A stretch of DNA of 64,000 bases from Symbiodinium natans (GCA_905221605.1 CAJNDS010000502.1:675001-739000), one strand, 5' to 3'; positions 41,490 to 52,322 are shown, counted from the stretch's first letter. Notes: generated from the letters alone by a model not told the origin. Program-made: numbers and translations.

Positions 41490-41586
41490 GGGACTTAGTA
41501 AGTAGGGATATAATTCGGGCAACTATAGTTACAAGTACTTCTAACCCCGATTAGGGTACTTCTAACCCTACTTACTATGTCCCAGG
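41490..41586. mobile_element. Fold-back element
   Basis: GACTTAGTAAGTAGGG on the left and CCCTACTTACTATGTCCC on the right, with CTTCTAACCCCGATTAGGG inside. Structurally like family F. Confidence 0.55.
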
Positions 41587-41898
41587 ATCCTCCAAGTAGC
41601 CCTAAACCCTAAACCCTAAACCCTAAACCCTAAACCCTAAACCCTAAGCCCATGATCCTCCAAGCAACCCTCATCCCGGCAAGCCCCTCTGAGCTTCAAG
41701 CCTCAAACCCCCCCCCTTTCGAAACCTCAAATTTCAGCCCAACTTGAGGACGTTCGCCCTTACACTGCTTATGATCCCTTTCAGGACTGCTAGTATAAAA
41801 AGGGGACATCCCAACCCTCAACCCCAAACCCTAAACCCCCAAGTAGCGCCTGGCGATTTTTTGCTCACCGAAGTTCCCCAGCCGCTGCGCCCGCGCAG

Positions 41899-41954
41899 CC
41901 TTCGACCAGCTGTCGATTCAGCACAAGTCTGATGCCATTCGGTTGGCGCTGCTG
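41899..41954 (+). CDS. Glycosyltransferase exon, SDA-R motif
   Basis: CCCGCGCAG acceptor; two bases complete Ala, then FDQLSIQHKSDAIRLALL, the H-x-S-D-x-x-R-x-x-L-L sugar-nucleotide helix. GT donor (GTGCCC), phase 0. Confidence 0.88.
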
Positions 41955-42189
41955 GTGCCCGGCTTCAAGATAAAACCCGATCAACCCTATGCCCTAAACC
42001 CTATATCCTAAACAACCCTAAACCCTAAACCCAGCGCCCCCCCCCCCCCCCTATTCCCTTAGGAGTGTTTAGGCCTCAGGATTTCGGGGTTTTTTCCGGG
42101 TCTTCGGGCTTCAGGGTTTTGACTGCCAGGGGGACCCAGAGTGGGCCTTGACATTCCACTTACATACTTTATGAATATACTATATACTA

Positions 42190-42287
42190 TAGGGGTCGGA
42201 ATAATTACGGGCATTATTCCCTTATGGCCCCTGTGTAGTCATCACCCCCGCCCAAAAAGAAAACCTACACCAAGCATTAAGGCCCCT
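42190..42287. mobile_element. MITE-like inverted repeat, family B
   Basis: TAGGGGTCGGAATAATTACG on the left; CATTAAGGCCCCT on the right; the right arm is diverged. Confidence 0.65.
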
Positions 42288-42421
42288 CTGCCATTTTCCT
42301 TTCGCACCTATGCCCTAAATCTTCGGTCTTCCTTCTCCTCTAGGCCTTTTCGTATGGTCCCTTACTCTTGTAACCCTAAACCCTAAACCCTAAACCCTAA
42401 ACCCTAAACCCTATGTTTGTA

Positions 42422-42512
42422 GGGTTCCGAAGTATGGGCCCTCATTATGTAGAGTACAGAAGGGTCACAGAACAAGGCAGGGACAGAAATGAAAGGCCCA
42501 TGCTTCGGATCC
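42422..42512. mobile_element. MITE-like inverted repeat, family D
   Basis: GGTTCCGAAGTATGGGCCCT on the left; AAGGCCCATGCTTCGGATCC on the right. One other copy is at 61117. Confidence 0.75.
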
Positions 42513-43370
42513 CCCACTACAGGATTTAGGGTTTAGGGTTTAGGGTTTAGGGTTTAGGGGTTCTCTTCTCTCAGCACCCTTAACGAACGAGGGCGGGGGG
42601 GGGGGGTTACTTTTTTGGGTATCCTTTTGTTGGGGTCGCCTGGCTACTCTAAGACCTGCAATATAGTCGTTAGGGTGGCATGTGGGCGTTGTTTCAGTTG
42701 AACCGAAGAAGCACTCCCCCCCTCCCCTAAAACTAAACCCTAAACCCTAAATCCTAAACCAACACAAGAAAACAGAAAGTAAGGGCCCATGGTCCCATAC
42801 GGCGGAGACCCAGACTCGAAAAAGCCACACGAGAACCCACTTTGGGGCCCAGAACCCCCTATGCGATGAAGGTATCTGGACCCTTCTGGGACGATGCCTT
42901 CTTTTCTCTCCCTAAACCCGAAACCCTAAACCCCAAGCCGTAAACCCCAAACCCTAAACCTTAAACCCGAAGCCCATTGCTTTTGTTTTTTTTTTTTTTG
43001 GGGGGGGGGGGTCAGGGCTCAACACGCGCGCGCAGGTTTGTTTGGTTTTTCGGGCTTCTTGTGAACTCCAAAGTTGGGGAGTTCTGTTTGTGTCGTCTTA
43101 CCCCAAAGAAGAGATGAGCTGAGCAAGTTCTATAGGCCTTGCCATGGCCGCCTCAGGAATCCTACCAATGTAAATTATCCCTAAACGTTAAATCTTCAAC
43201 TCGTGCTGACATGCCAAGCAGTTCGAAGCCCAAAGCCCGCAAGTGCGTACTGGTACTTCTTGTGCGTTCGGCCAGCGGTTTTTTTGGGTCAGAAAGATCT
43301 GGGTTGGATGCGGGATGTGCTGAAGCTGACTTAGGGTTGTCAGGGCTGTGAGGTTTCTTCTCATAGCAAG

Positions 43371-43496
43371 GTCAAGTACGGCGGCGTTTGGCTCGATGCC
43401 ACGACGCTTCTTCTGCAGCCCCTGAGCATCATCGTCAATCAGGTGGACCCGTCCCAGCGCGTCTTCTACGAGCCTTGGCTTCACCAGGGCTACTGG
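43371..43496 (+). CDS. Glycosyltransferase exon, GGVWLDAT catalytic core
   Basis: CATAGCAAG acceptor; VKYGGVWLDATTLLLQPLS then IIVNQVDPSQRVFYEPWLHQ and GYW. K-Y-G-G-V-W-L-D-A is the family signature around the catalytic Asp. It joins 41954 gaplessly. A GA donor leads directly into CCCTAAA, an exception to the usual TTTAGGG order. Confidence 0.9.
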
Positions 43497-45773
43497 GACC
43501 CTAAACCCTGAGCCCCGAACTCTAAACCCCAAACCCTAAGCCCTGAACCCACTCCCGCATTCCCGTTTTTGGGGGTTCGATTTCTTTCATATTTAAGTAT
43601 AACCCCGGTAAGGAAGCAAGGGTGCCCTCTTTTGATCTCTGAAACCTAGGCGTTTGAGGCCTCTGTTGTAATGCCCAGAAGCAGCCCTATACTGGGCACT
43701 AAACCCTGCTCCACACAACGCAAGCGCACATACACGTGCACGCTTACTGTTGAGAGACTGTTCACACATGAGGCATGCTTTCGTCTAGCGTGCATGCATC
43801 CATGGTGCAAGAGGAACATCTGGATCTGCGGGCTTTAAATGGGTCATGCTCACGCTCCATACATTCGTGCGAACGCTGCTCCACAGTGCCGCTACACTGC
43901 ACATGAGCATGCTGCAGCACACTGCTGCTTCATAAAGTTGTATCGTCAAGCGTGTTCATGGTGAAGAAGGTCCTAGAGGTCTTTCGTCTGCAGGGCTGCT
44001 CAGCTGTGGACCCTGTGCAGGGAGGATGTTGCCCGCCAGCACTGTCAACGCGAAGCACTGCAAAGCAGGTACACAGTACACAGCTTTGAACGCGCTGCTT
44101 CACCACGAACTGACAGTGTCTCTGTTGCATTTTGCTCACTTCCATGAAATCGAGTCTTTAAAAACGCATCTACAGTTGGTTGGTTCCCCACAGTGAGACC
44201 GGCAGCGAGACAGACGGGACAGAGAGACCGGTAGAGCCGCAGAGAGACACAGAGACAGAAAAGTAGTGGGAAGACAAGCAAACGAACGATGACGAGCACA
44301 TGTACAAACACGCAACAACACACCTGCGCACCCACCCGTACACTCACTCACTCACTCACCACCCACTCACAGACTCACCCACTCACCCACTCACCCACTT
44401 ACCCATTCACCCACTCACCCACTCACGCACGCACCCACTCACTCACTCACCCGCTCACCCTATCACCCGCTCACCCGCTCACCCACCACCCACTCCCCTG
44501 CTCACCCACTCACCCACGCACCCACTCAGAGTCAGAGTAGCTTCCACATCTTCCACTCTCAGAGACGGAAGTCATTGCAGCAAAAAGTGGGTTTGCAGAA
44601 GCTGGGGATGTACGGATGGAAGCTTCTTCTTGAGATTGCCTGGGTTTTGGTTCTGGCTTTACAGGGGTAGCTTACGGCTTTTTGGGCTGAAGGCCTGGCA
44701 CGCCCTTGTCAGACCAATCTGAGCCCCATCCTGCAGTGGGCACCCAGCAGCAATCCATGGAGTATCGGTTACCTGTGCCCGGAGTATTGCTTTGCACGTC
44801 CCATCCCTTAATCCCTAATCCCTAAACCCTAAGCCCTAAGCCCTAAGCCCAAAGCCCCAAGCCCTAAGTCCGAGCGTAATGCGGACAGGCCAACCTTTGG
44901 CACGTGGACTGGGGAGCCCAGCCGGTTCCGTCAAAGGAAGACGTTCGGATTCTTCGCGGCACGATTTCGGGTTTAGGGTTTAGGGTTTCAGGTTTGGGGT
45001 TTGGTTTTGTGAGCTTGTGAGTTGCAGCTATTCAAGGACCGGGGGGGGAAGTAATTGAGATTGAAATCCAGATTTTGCAGGGGTGAGGGTTTAGGATTTC
45101 GGGTGCATGGAATTCGGATTCAGGGTTCAGGGTACTCAGAACCCAAAACCTTGAAAGCCTGATTGAAGCAGCTTTTAAGCGTAAACACACTTCAAAAAGA
45201 CACATCATTGGGGTTCAGGGTTACGGCTGCTTCATCTAGACCATGTGATAGCCTAAGGTTAACCCGAAACCCTAAGCCGAACCCACATAACCTCTTATGG
45301 CAACCCAAGGTCCGGAAATCTTATACCCAAACCCCAAACCCCAAACCCCAAACCCCCCAAACCAAAAGCCCTGGCCCCTGAGCCACTGAGGAGGGGATCC
45401 AAGACCGGATTCTTTGCGGCACGATTTCGGGTTTAGGGTTTAGGGTTTAGGGCTTCGGGTTTGGGATTTGGGTTTGGGGTTTGAGTTAGCAAGTTAAGGG
45501 CTTTTATGGGTCTTTGTTTAGGACTCGGGAGGGTTATGTAGCTTTGTAGGGGGTGATGGGCTTTAGGATTCGGGATCTACACAAGGGGGTGGAGGGTTTG
45601 GGCTTTAAGGAACTTAAGCAGCACCCCTTTTTTTCGGGGGGGGGGGGGTTAGGCTAAGGAGGGGCTGGGGTTTGTTTAGAGGTTCCTCAAGTTTGGGAGT
45701 TTTGGTTTGGCGCTGTTCTTAAGCAAACACCCAGGCCTCGACGGCCTCGCCATCACGGGGCGTGCTTCTTCAG
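43497..45773. other. Repeat-poor then degenerate sequence; no gene called
   Basis: 43620-44300 is unique, with no telomere-like repeats and no convincing exon. 44335-44530 is an ACTC/ACCC microsatellite. 44800-45600 has degenerate telomere-like words, and ACGATTTCGGGTTTAGGG recurs at 44962 and 45421 preceded by similar TTCTTCGCGGC/TTCTTTGCGGC sequence. Confidence 0.5.
44335..44530 (+). repeat. CACTCACTCACC microsatellite
   Basis: CACTC/CACCC tandem sequence. A second block is at 48605-48735 in the last intron of the gene at 47468. Confidence 0.95.
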
Positions 45774-46694
45774 TGCTGCGAGGCCCTCGAGAAAGCCAAG
45801 CAGGCCGAGGCGGAGAAGGAGGAGAAGTTTGCACGCCTCGTGGCCGAGCTCAAGGACAGGGTGCAGATGTGTAGTAAAAATACCAGACATGGCCTTGCGG
45901 CTTTCGGTGACTTGCAGGGATTTGACGGACTGCCGAGCATATGCAGGAGGCGCAGCGGCGCGAGACCATGCTGCAGGAGGACGGGGAAGGTAGCAAATTT
46001 AAATCAAGCGCCAGCTATATGGTCTGTCCGGCACGGCAGCGCCTGCGTTCCGTCGGTTTCGTGCAAGCGTGCGCAAGGAGGTGGCTGCCATGCGAGCGGG
46101 GTCAGGAAGGTCCGAGCAGGAGGACCCTGCGTCTCTCTTGTTCTGACAGTCTGTACATGTTGGCGTAATTAGGAGACGGCGGAACAGCAGCTAGTCCCTT
46201 TCTTTGCGGTCAGGAGATGATGGTGCCCGAGGCCGAGGAAGTCTGGCAGTGGCGGTGGAGCCGCAACCATGTTGAAGCAGAAACGGTGCCACAGTGGCAA
46301 AGAATGTCCGAGGAGCCGGGTCTGTGCGAGCAATGCATTTTGCTACTGCAGCTGCAATCCGACAGGAGATGTCGGCGGCGGCCGATCCGGGCCATCACGG
46401 GGCCTCCGCGCCCGAGGACTAGTAAGTAACTAAAGCCCGATCTGTGGGGTTCACAGAACTGACAGGGATTAAGGTTGGCAGACATTTTTACAGATTGCCT
46501 CAGCAGATAACCAAGGCATATTTTGTATTCAAGGGGGGCAGTACATGTTTGTTGATAATTAATAGGTTCAGTATTTGACTCTGACCTTATTTTGATTCTT
46601 CTATTATCCCTTGCAGGAGGAGGCTGCTGCTGCAGGCGAGACACAGTGGGAAGTCGTTGCCAGCTTGGATTTTGATGCGGCCGAGCTGGATTGA
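45774..46694 (+). CDS. Coiled-coil protein gene W, about six exons, upstream start not found
   Basis: Exons on the + strand: 45774-45860 (EALEKAKQAEAEKEEKFARL then VAELKDR; GT donor), 45938-45989 (HMQEAQRRETMLQEDG), about 46078-46098 (EVAAMRA), possibly 46216-46260, 46352-46416 (IRQEMSAAADPGHHGASAPE), and 46617-46694 (EEAAAAGETQWEVVASLDFD then AAELD, TGA). The early exons form a heptad-like charged coiled coil; the end is acidic. Introns are short (77-200 nt) with good pyrimidine tracts and no telomere-like repeats, unlike the surrounding gene. Past the TGA another frame reads DDSGSLEVLPDLPEPYVFLA, so the stop may be a one-base frameshift. Function unknown; it lies inside the glycosyltransferase gene. 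Confidence 0.6.
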
Positions 46695-47467
46695 CGATTC
46701 GGGTTCCCTGGAGGTGCTGCCCGACCTGCCCGAGCCATACGTGTTCCTGGCGAGTGATGCGCCATGTAGCCAAATTGAATTCAGGAGTCGATGCCAAAGC
46801 TTCTTAAGTTTAATGGAAAGCCCGAAAGCTTTCTGAGAGGAGCAACCCTAAACCCTAAACCCTATGTTAAAGACCCGCTAGGCAGTCACGCTTCTTGAAG
46901 GACACTTCCCCCGAATCGAAGCTTTGGCCATTTTACTCGAAGACGCGGCTCATGCTGAAAACGTGGCGACATACTCCCGCCCGATATGTGGTTTTCGCAC
47001 TTTTGTTTGGGGCGGCTGTGTTATGTGGGCATTATAGTTAAGTTTAAGTAAGAGCAGTTCCTTCGTTTCCTCCTCCTTCAGGAGCTCTGTCTGGCAACGC
47101 GCGGTGCCCAGCTCTTGGGCTGTGCCGGGTGTTGTCATTTTCCTGCATCGAAACATGGGCGGGCTCCTGCACTACACGTTCCTGCCCAGGCCTGGCCATG
47201 GTCCGATTCCGTGAAGACGCTCGAGTGTCGCCGGACGCCCAGCTTCTTGCGATTGCATTCAGCCTTCTTGTGTCCGATGCAGCTTGACTTGTGCGACCAT
47301 GACCGAATGACCGCAGCAACATGGCCAAGTCTTCGCGGTCTTTGACCGCAGAAAGTGTAACTTAAACGAGAGAGATAGAGAGTGGGACACACACCTGGAC
47401 ACACACACACACACAATCAAACGCACACACACACACACAGAAATAATACTGAACATTGCCAGCAGCC

Positions 47468-49005
47468 ATGGGTCATGGTGGTCCCGGCAAGGGCAAGAAG
47501 GGCCACGCCCAGGGCAAAGGCAAGGGCCGCGGCCAGGGCAAAGGTAAAGGCCGAGGCAGGGCAAGGGCCGAGCCCAGGGCTTATAGTCGAGTCTAAGTAC
47601 ACTGTCAGGGTTCAGGATCCCGGCTAATGCAGCTGCAGCAACACAACACCTGCAGGAGCACCAGCGAATCTCGGACCGCTTGGCAGCCTGTCTGCAGCCA
47701 GCAATGTCAGGGTCAACAAGACAGCATTCATTCAGCATTTTGCCAGTGTCACCCCAGCTGCAGCCAAGGAGACAATTTTGGGTCTTTGGCTGGAACTGGA
47801 CCGGATGATCCCAGTGCCCGAAAGTATCGCGGCAAAAGAACCTAAGCTGCTTCTGATAAACTGTTTTTTTGGATACAGTGTGGCTTATTTTCAAAGCAAG
47901 CCGTCCCTAAATCCAAAGCGCGTCTAAGGACACACTCCGTCTGCTTTGACCCGAAAGGCCGACCGCGCCACGCACTTCAAGGATGAGGCTGTGAAGGGTC
48001 AGGCCCAGGCCGAGATGAGGTGTGAAGAGGCCGAGGCGAAGCTGAGCGAGGCCGAAGTCCAGTGCCAGGAGGAGAGAGAGAGAAGCGTCACGAGGCCGAG
48101 AAGAAGCAGCAACAGACCGAAGACAGGCTTGAGTCGGCCGGCCAGGTGACCGAAGCGCAGGACAGCATCCTGAAGGTATACGCCAGCAGACACACGTCCG
48201 AGAAGGCAATGCTCGAGAGCCAGGTCTCGCTGCTGTCAACCACGAACATGGCGCTGATGACCGAGAAGTCCGAGTACATGCAACGGTATGTTGCCGCAGC
48301 GGCCGAGGCAAAGTCTGCACGACCAGCAGCGGCGCGACTTCTTGATGCTCGAGGGGCCGAGGGGGACAAGCGGATGATCGAGGCCGAGAAGCGCAAAACG
48401 GCCGAGCTGGCTGGAAGACTCCAAGACCGAGCCGATAAACTGGAGCTCGAGTATTGGAAGAAGGAAGGGGAAGTGCTGGCCGAGCAACGGCAGTCCCGGG
48501 AGATCCAAGCCCGAGCCGCCGAGGTTATCAACCGCCACGCCCGAGGCCTTACAGCCACCATGGCCCCTCCGATGGGCCAGATCCATGCTGCCTCCCAGGC
48601 GTCACCCACTCACCTTCACTCACTGTCACTCACTCCTTCACTCACTCTCACTCACTCACACACTCACACACTCACTCACTCTCACTCACTCACACACTCA
48701 CTCACTCACCCACTCACTCACTCACACTCCCACGTGCACATGCACACAGACACACATCCGGAGCAGCATTTTTGTATATGTGCACATAAAAACACACACA
48801 CACACACACACACACAGATTCACACACACACACACACATATACATACATATATATATATATGTGTATATATATATACATATGTATATATGTATACATATG
48901 TACGTGTACATATACACGACGGAGGTGAACCGCGGCTTCGACAACGAGGGCATTATTGACAAAACGCTCCCAGACCTGAACGTTCTTTTGTTGGGTTTTG
49001 AGTGA
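47468..49005 (+). CDS. Gly/Lys-rich N-terminus plus coiled-coil protein, gene V
   Basis: The start exon 47468-47543 begins MGHGGPGKGKKGHAQGKGKG and ends at a GT donor (GTAAAGG). It joins in phase to 47656-about 47875 (NVRVNKTAFIQHFASVTPAA then KETILGLWLELDRMIPVPES), then 47928-48598, a long coiled coil (EDRLESAGQVTEAQDSILKV; RLQDRADKLELEYWKKEGEV; ARAAEVINRHARGL), and 48925-49005 (VNRGFDNEGIIDKTLPDLNV, LLLGFE, TGA). A frame break lies in a GA tract at 48069-48083: one extra or missing GA unit restores the frame. The last intron is filled with CACT, CA and TA microsatellites. Telomere-like repeats are absent. Function unknown; it may bind RNA through the GK-rich tail. It lies inside the glycosyltransferase gene, 0.77 kb after gene W. 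Confidence 0.65.
48605..48920. repeat. CACT, CA and TATG microsatellites in a last intron
   Basis: CACTCACT sequence (48605-48735), CA repeats (48788-48838) and TATATG/TACATA sequence (48839-48915), all between exons 48598 and 48925 of gene V. Confidence 0.9.
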
Positions 49006-49024
49006 TTCAGACGCATTGTAGGGC

Positions 49025-49723
49025 TAAGTGGTCGACGTACTTGACATGGAACTCAGGACTTGTTAGGTTCAGGGCTTAGCAACCACGAGGAGTGAAGCTA
49101 CCAGCAGCGAAGCAAGCACCGGTTGCAACCTCTTAGTTCAAGTCTGTAGGGGTTTGTAGGACGACGATTCACTGAAGGGCGCACGCTTTCGTAAACCCTG
49201 AACCCTAAACCCTAAATCCCATGTTGCATCCCATCTGTCATAGTTGGAGCCCACCACTCTTTCGGGAAGGACAACCTGCGTTTTTCTGTAGGCTTAGAAG
49301 AAGAGTGCCCGGGTTTAGGGTTGAGGGTTAAGGGTTGGTTAGGTGACTAGAGAACTTAGGCATGCCTTTATGAGGAAGCATTGTGGTTATACCATGAACC
49401 TCAAGCCCTCTGGTGACTAGCAGCCGCCAACTGCCCTGTAACCATAATAGAAGGGTGAGGGAGCCCCCTTTATTACAGGGCAGTTTGGGGGCTGCAAGTA
49501 GGGACTCGAGGTCACAGGATAGTGCAAGCAAAGCCCAGTGTCCTTGCAACAAATTCTTCGAACACTCCATGCTGAGTCCCTAAACCTATCCCGAAAAACT
49601 CCCCCCCAACATCCTCGCTGCGGAGCTTTCAGCCCTTATACTATAAGCCCTCTAAGCCCTACAGGCCCTGTAAAAACAAGCCCCATAGCCTAAGTTTTAA
49701 AGTCGTTACTTAAACCTCAGTCC
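49025..49723. other. Unique sequence with one fold-back; no gene seen
   Basis: GCCGCCAACTGCCCTGTAA at 49428 pairs with TTACAGGGCAGTTTGGGGGC at 49478. No exon was recognised. Confidence 0.45.
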
Positions 49724-49724
49724 C

Positions 49725-49880
49725 TAAACCCTAAACCCTAAACCCTAAAACCTAAACTCTAAACTCTAAACTCTAAACCCTAAACCCTAAACCCTAAACC
49801 CTAAACCCTAAACCCTAAACCCTAAACCCTAAACCCTAAACCCTAAACCCTAAACCCTAAACCCTAAACCCAAACCCTAA
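49725..49880 (+). repeat. CCCTAAA array
   Basis: About 20 units with CTCTAAA variants, then poly-C and the acceptor of 49914. Confidence 0.95.
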
Positions 49881-49913
49881 ACCCAGCCCTAAAGTTTCCC
49901 CCCCCCCCCCCAG

Positions 49914-49983
49914 GAGGTGGGCCGAGGATCGCTACAGCGCCGAGTTCCACATCGAGAACTGGTTCTTCGCAGCGCCTCCCCAG
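49914..49983 (+). CDS. Glycosyltransferase exon, ENWF motif
   Basis: Poly-C then CCCAG acceptor. One base, then RWAEDRYSAEFHIENWFFAA and PPQ. I-E-N-W-F-x-A-A-P is conserved in Caps_synth proteins. GC donor (GCGGCC), phase 0. Its 5' phase does not match 43496, so an exon may be missing between them. Confidence 0.85.
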
Positions 49984-50420
49984 GCGGCCTCCAACTTTAA
50001 GGGTTTAGGGTTTAGAGTTTAGAGTTTAGGGTTTAGGGTTTAGGGTTACCACACTTGAATACATTTTTTTGGCTCTGGGTTCCTATTAGAGCTGCTTATA
50101 CCTAAAAAGTATATATGTTTCCCAGGGTCTACTCCAGAGTAGGGGGACAAGGGGGGGCTTTTGGGTTCTGGTGTTTGTAGGTTGGGATGCTTATCCCTTA
50201 TACCAGCAGCCCGTCATAACAGGGATCCTAGTAGGGAGTACTTGGCCTCCAATAAGGAGGGCTTTAGGCTTTTGGGGCGTTATCGGGCCTAGGCTTTAGG
50301 ATTTTCACGGGTCCATTGTATTCTTTTGTCGTGGGCTTTTCGTCCGAGAGTCCGTGGGAGATTCTTGTTGAGCTCATCTTTGAGGTGAGCGGAGGGGTTC
50401 AAGGGGTGTTGAGGTTCTAA

Positions 50421-50520
50421 TATAAATTCGGAATAATTACGAATAGTATTTTCTTATGGTCCCTTTGTATTTATACTAGGGTAACCCCCAAAACCCTATT
50501 CTAATTATTAAGGCGCCTAG
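50421..50520. mobile_element. MITE-like inverted repeat, family B
   Basis: AATTCGGAATAATTACGAAT then AGTATTTTC on the left; CCCTATTCTAATTATTAAGG then CGCCTA on the right. Confidence 0.7.
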
Positions 50521-50535
50521 ATTAGGGTGTTGGGG

Positions 50536-50632
50536 ACCCTAAACCCTAAACCCTAAACCCTAAACCCTAAACCCTAAACCCTAAACCCTAAAACCCTAAA
50601 CCCTAAACCCTAAACCCTAAACCACTCTTTCG
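50536..50632 (+). repeat. CCCTAAA array
   Basis: About 13 units, one with an extra A. Confidence 0.9.
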
Positions 50633-50659
50633 TATATGGCAGTGAGTTTTTTTTCCGGG

Positions 50660-51170
50660 CTTGTAACAGGCACCGGGGGGTCCCTCCGCGACAAAGGTTT
50701 GTAACAGACGTGCCGTGTCCGCGACAACCCCCCCCGCGACAAGGCTACAACCCCCCCCCCCCCGACAAGACAGCAATACCATTGAATTTTCTCATTGCCA
50801 ATCTCGATGCGACCTTGATGCGTGTCTGCAGCAACTTTCACTCTCAGTCCGCGACAAGGCCTGCGACAGGGCGCGACATACCCGCGACAACCCGCGCGAC
50901 TGCTCGAGCCAGCAGGTGCCCATCCGTAGGACAACCTTGAACGAGAAGCCCAGGGTTTATATTTACAGGGTTCAGGGTTTAAGGCTCTCCAGTAAAATCC
51001 CTAAACCCTTCATCCGAAACCCCAACCCTAAACCTAAACCCTTTACCCTAAACCCTTACAAAACCCAACTAAGAAAATTGGGTTCAAAGTAGCGGCGCGA
51101 CAAAGGTATGAAACAACCTGCCCGCGACAAGGCTTGTAGCAGAGGGCGGGGCGGACCCCCCGCGACAACC
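50660..51170. repeat. Cluster of CCGCGACAA / TTGTCGCGG words
   Basis: CGCGACAA-type words occur about ten times, often next to CCCGC or CAAGGC (50690-50900, 51095-51170), split by telomere-like sequence. They look like decayed copies of a short repeat and lead into the 22-bp array at 51195. Confidence 0.6.
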
Positions 51171-51194
51171 CGAATTTTAACCCACTGCCATATA

Positions 51195-51765
51195 ATATAA
51201 ATGTTAATGACTTTGCGGGCAAGGTCATATATTTAGCGGGCAAGGTCATATATTTAGCGGGCAAGGTCATATATTTAGCGGGCAAGGTATATTTAGTGGG
51301 CAAGGTCCATTGGCTAAAAAAAGACCTTGCCCACTAAATATATGACCTTGCCCGCTAAAGGGCGACCTTGCCCACTAAATATAGGACCTTGCCCGCTAAA
51401 TATAGGACCTTGCCCGCTAAATATAGGACCTTGCCCGCTAAATATATGACCTTGCCCGCTAAATATATGGCCCGGGCCAGGTCATATATTTAGCGGGCAA
51501 GGTCATATTTAGCGGGCAAGGTCCTATATTTAGCGGGCAAGGTCCTATATTTAGCGGGCAAGGTCCTATATTTAGCGGGCAAGGTCATATATTTAGCGGG
51601 CAAGGTCATATATTTAGCGGGCAAGGTCATATATTTAGTGGGCAAGGTCCATTGGCTAAAAATGACCTTGCCCACTAAATATATGACCTTGCCCGCTAAA
51701 GGGCGACCTTGCCCACTAAATATATGACCTTGCCCGCTAAATATATGACCTTGCCCCCTTTGAGT
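51195..51765. repeat. 22-bp array that flips orientation
   Basis: About 24 copies of a unit containing GGCAAGGTCATATATTTA with GCGG or GTGG variants. Copies run one way (51205-51310), reverse (51325-51470), flip back (51480-51650) and reverse again (51660-51760). Turn points are marked by CATTGGCTAAAAA loops and a GGCCCGGGCC palindrome at 51470. LPAKY-type ORFs are artefacts. Confidence 0.95.
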
Positions 51766-52070
51766 CTCTCAAAAGAGTCAAGCGATTCAAGATGGCTTCC
51801 AAAGAATAAGTTTCCGAATGACCGCGCCTGTTTTTGAGGCCCCTGAAGCCCCTCAAACGACTCAAGAACTCAAGATGGCTTCCAAAGAATAAGTTCCCGA
51901 ATGGAAACATGTGGTTAACCAATCCATTCTGTTGACCACGTTGGTTTTCTTGTCCGCTTGAAACAGAAACATGTGGTTGACAAATCCATTCCGTTGACCA
52001 CGTTTGGTTTTCTTGTCCGCTTGAAACAGAAACATGCGGTTAACAAATCCATTCTGTTGACCACGTGCCT
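51766..52070 (+). repeat. Tandem repeats with ATGTGGTTGACAAATCC units
   Basis: A CAAGATGGCTTCCAAAGAAT unit occurs twice (51789, 51871). A unit of about 65 bp, AACATGTGGTTAAC then CCATTCTGTTGACCACG and TTTTCTTGTCCGCTTGAAAC, occurs three times (51904-52065). Confidence 0.85.
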
Positions 52071-52279
52071 AGAGAAGAAGGAGGTTGGATATTTTTCCTC
52101 ATGGTGTGGGACCCAATGGGCGGGTGGGTGTTCACCTGTGGCCTTGAAAGCTGCTCAACTAGTGAATGCTTGGACCAGAGATGCTGAACCCTAAACCCTA
52201 AACCCTAAACCCTAAACCCTAAACCCTAAACCCTAAACCCTAAACCCCCCCCCCCCAAATCCATGGGGTCCCGGCCCAG

Positions 52280-52322
52280 GACCCACTGATCTCTCGCACG
52301 CTGAGCTGCGTCAAGCAGCCTG
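52280..52322 (+). CDS. Glycosyltransferase 43-nt microexon
   Basis: CGGCCCAG acceptor; DPLISRTLSCVKQP, ending phase 1 at a GC donor (GCCGGT). It continues W-F-x-A-A-P-x-x-x-P-L-x-x-R of the family. CCCTAAA precedes and a long TTTAGGG array follows. Confidence 0.7.

Noticed and set aside
41126-41554. 142-codon + ORF
   Set aside because: It overlaps fold-back sequence, has no family match I recognise, and lies between two glycosyltransferase exons that join without it. It may still hide an exon.
48585-49016. Thr/His/Leu-rich ORFs on both strands
   Set aside because: CACT/CA/TA microsatellite in the last intron of gene V.
51043-51675. LPAKYMT-repeat ORFs as a repetitive protein
   Set aside because: The reading is a by-product of the 22-bp array (three units give 22 codons) and is broken at every orientation switch.
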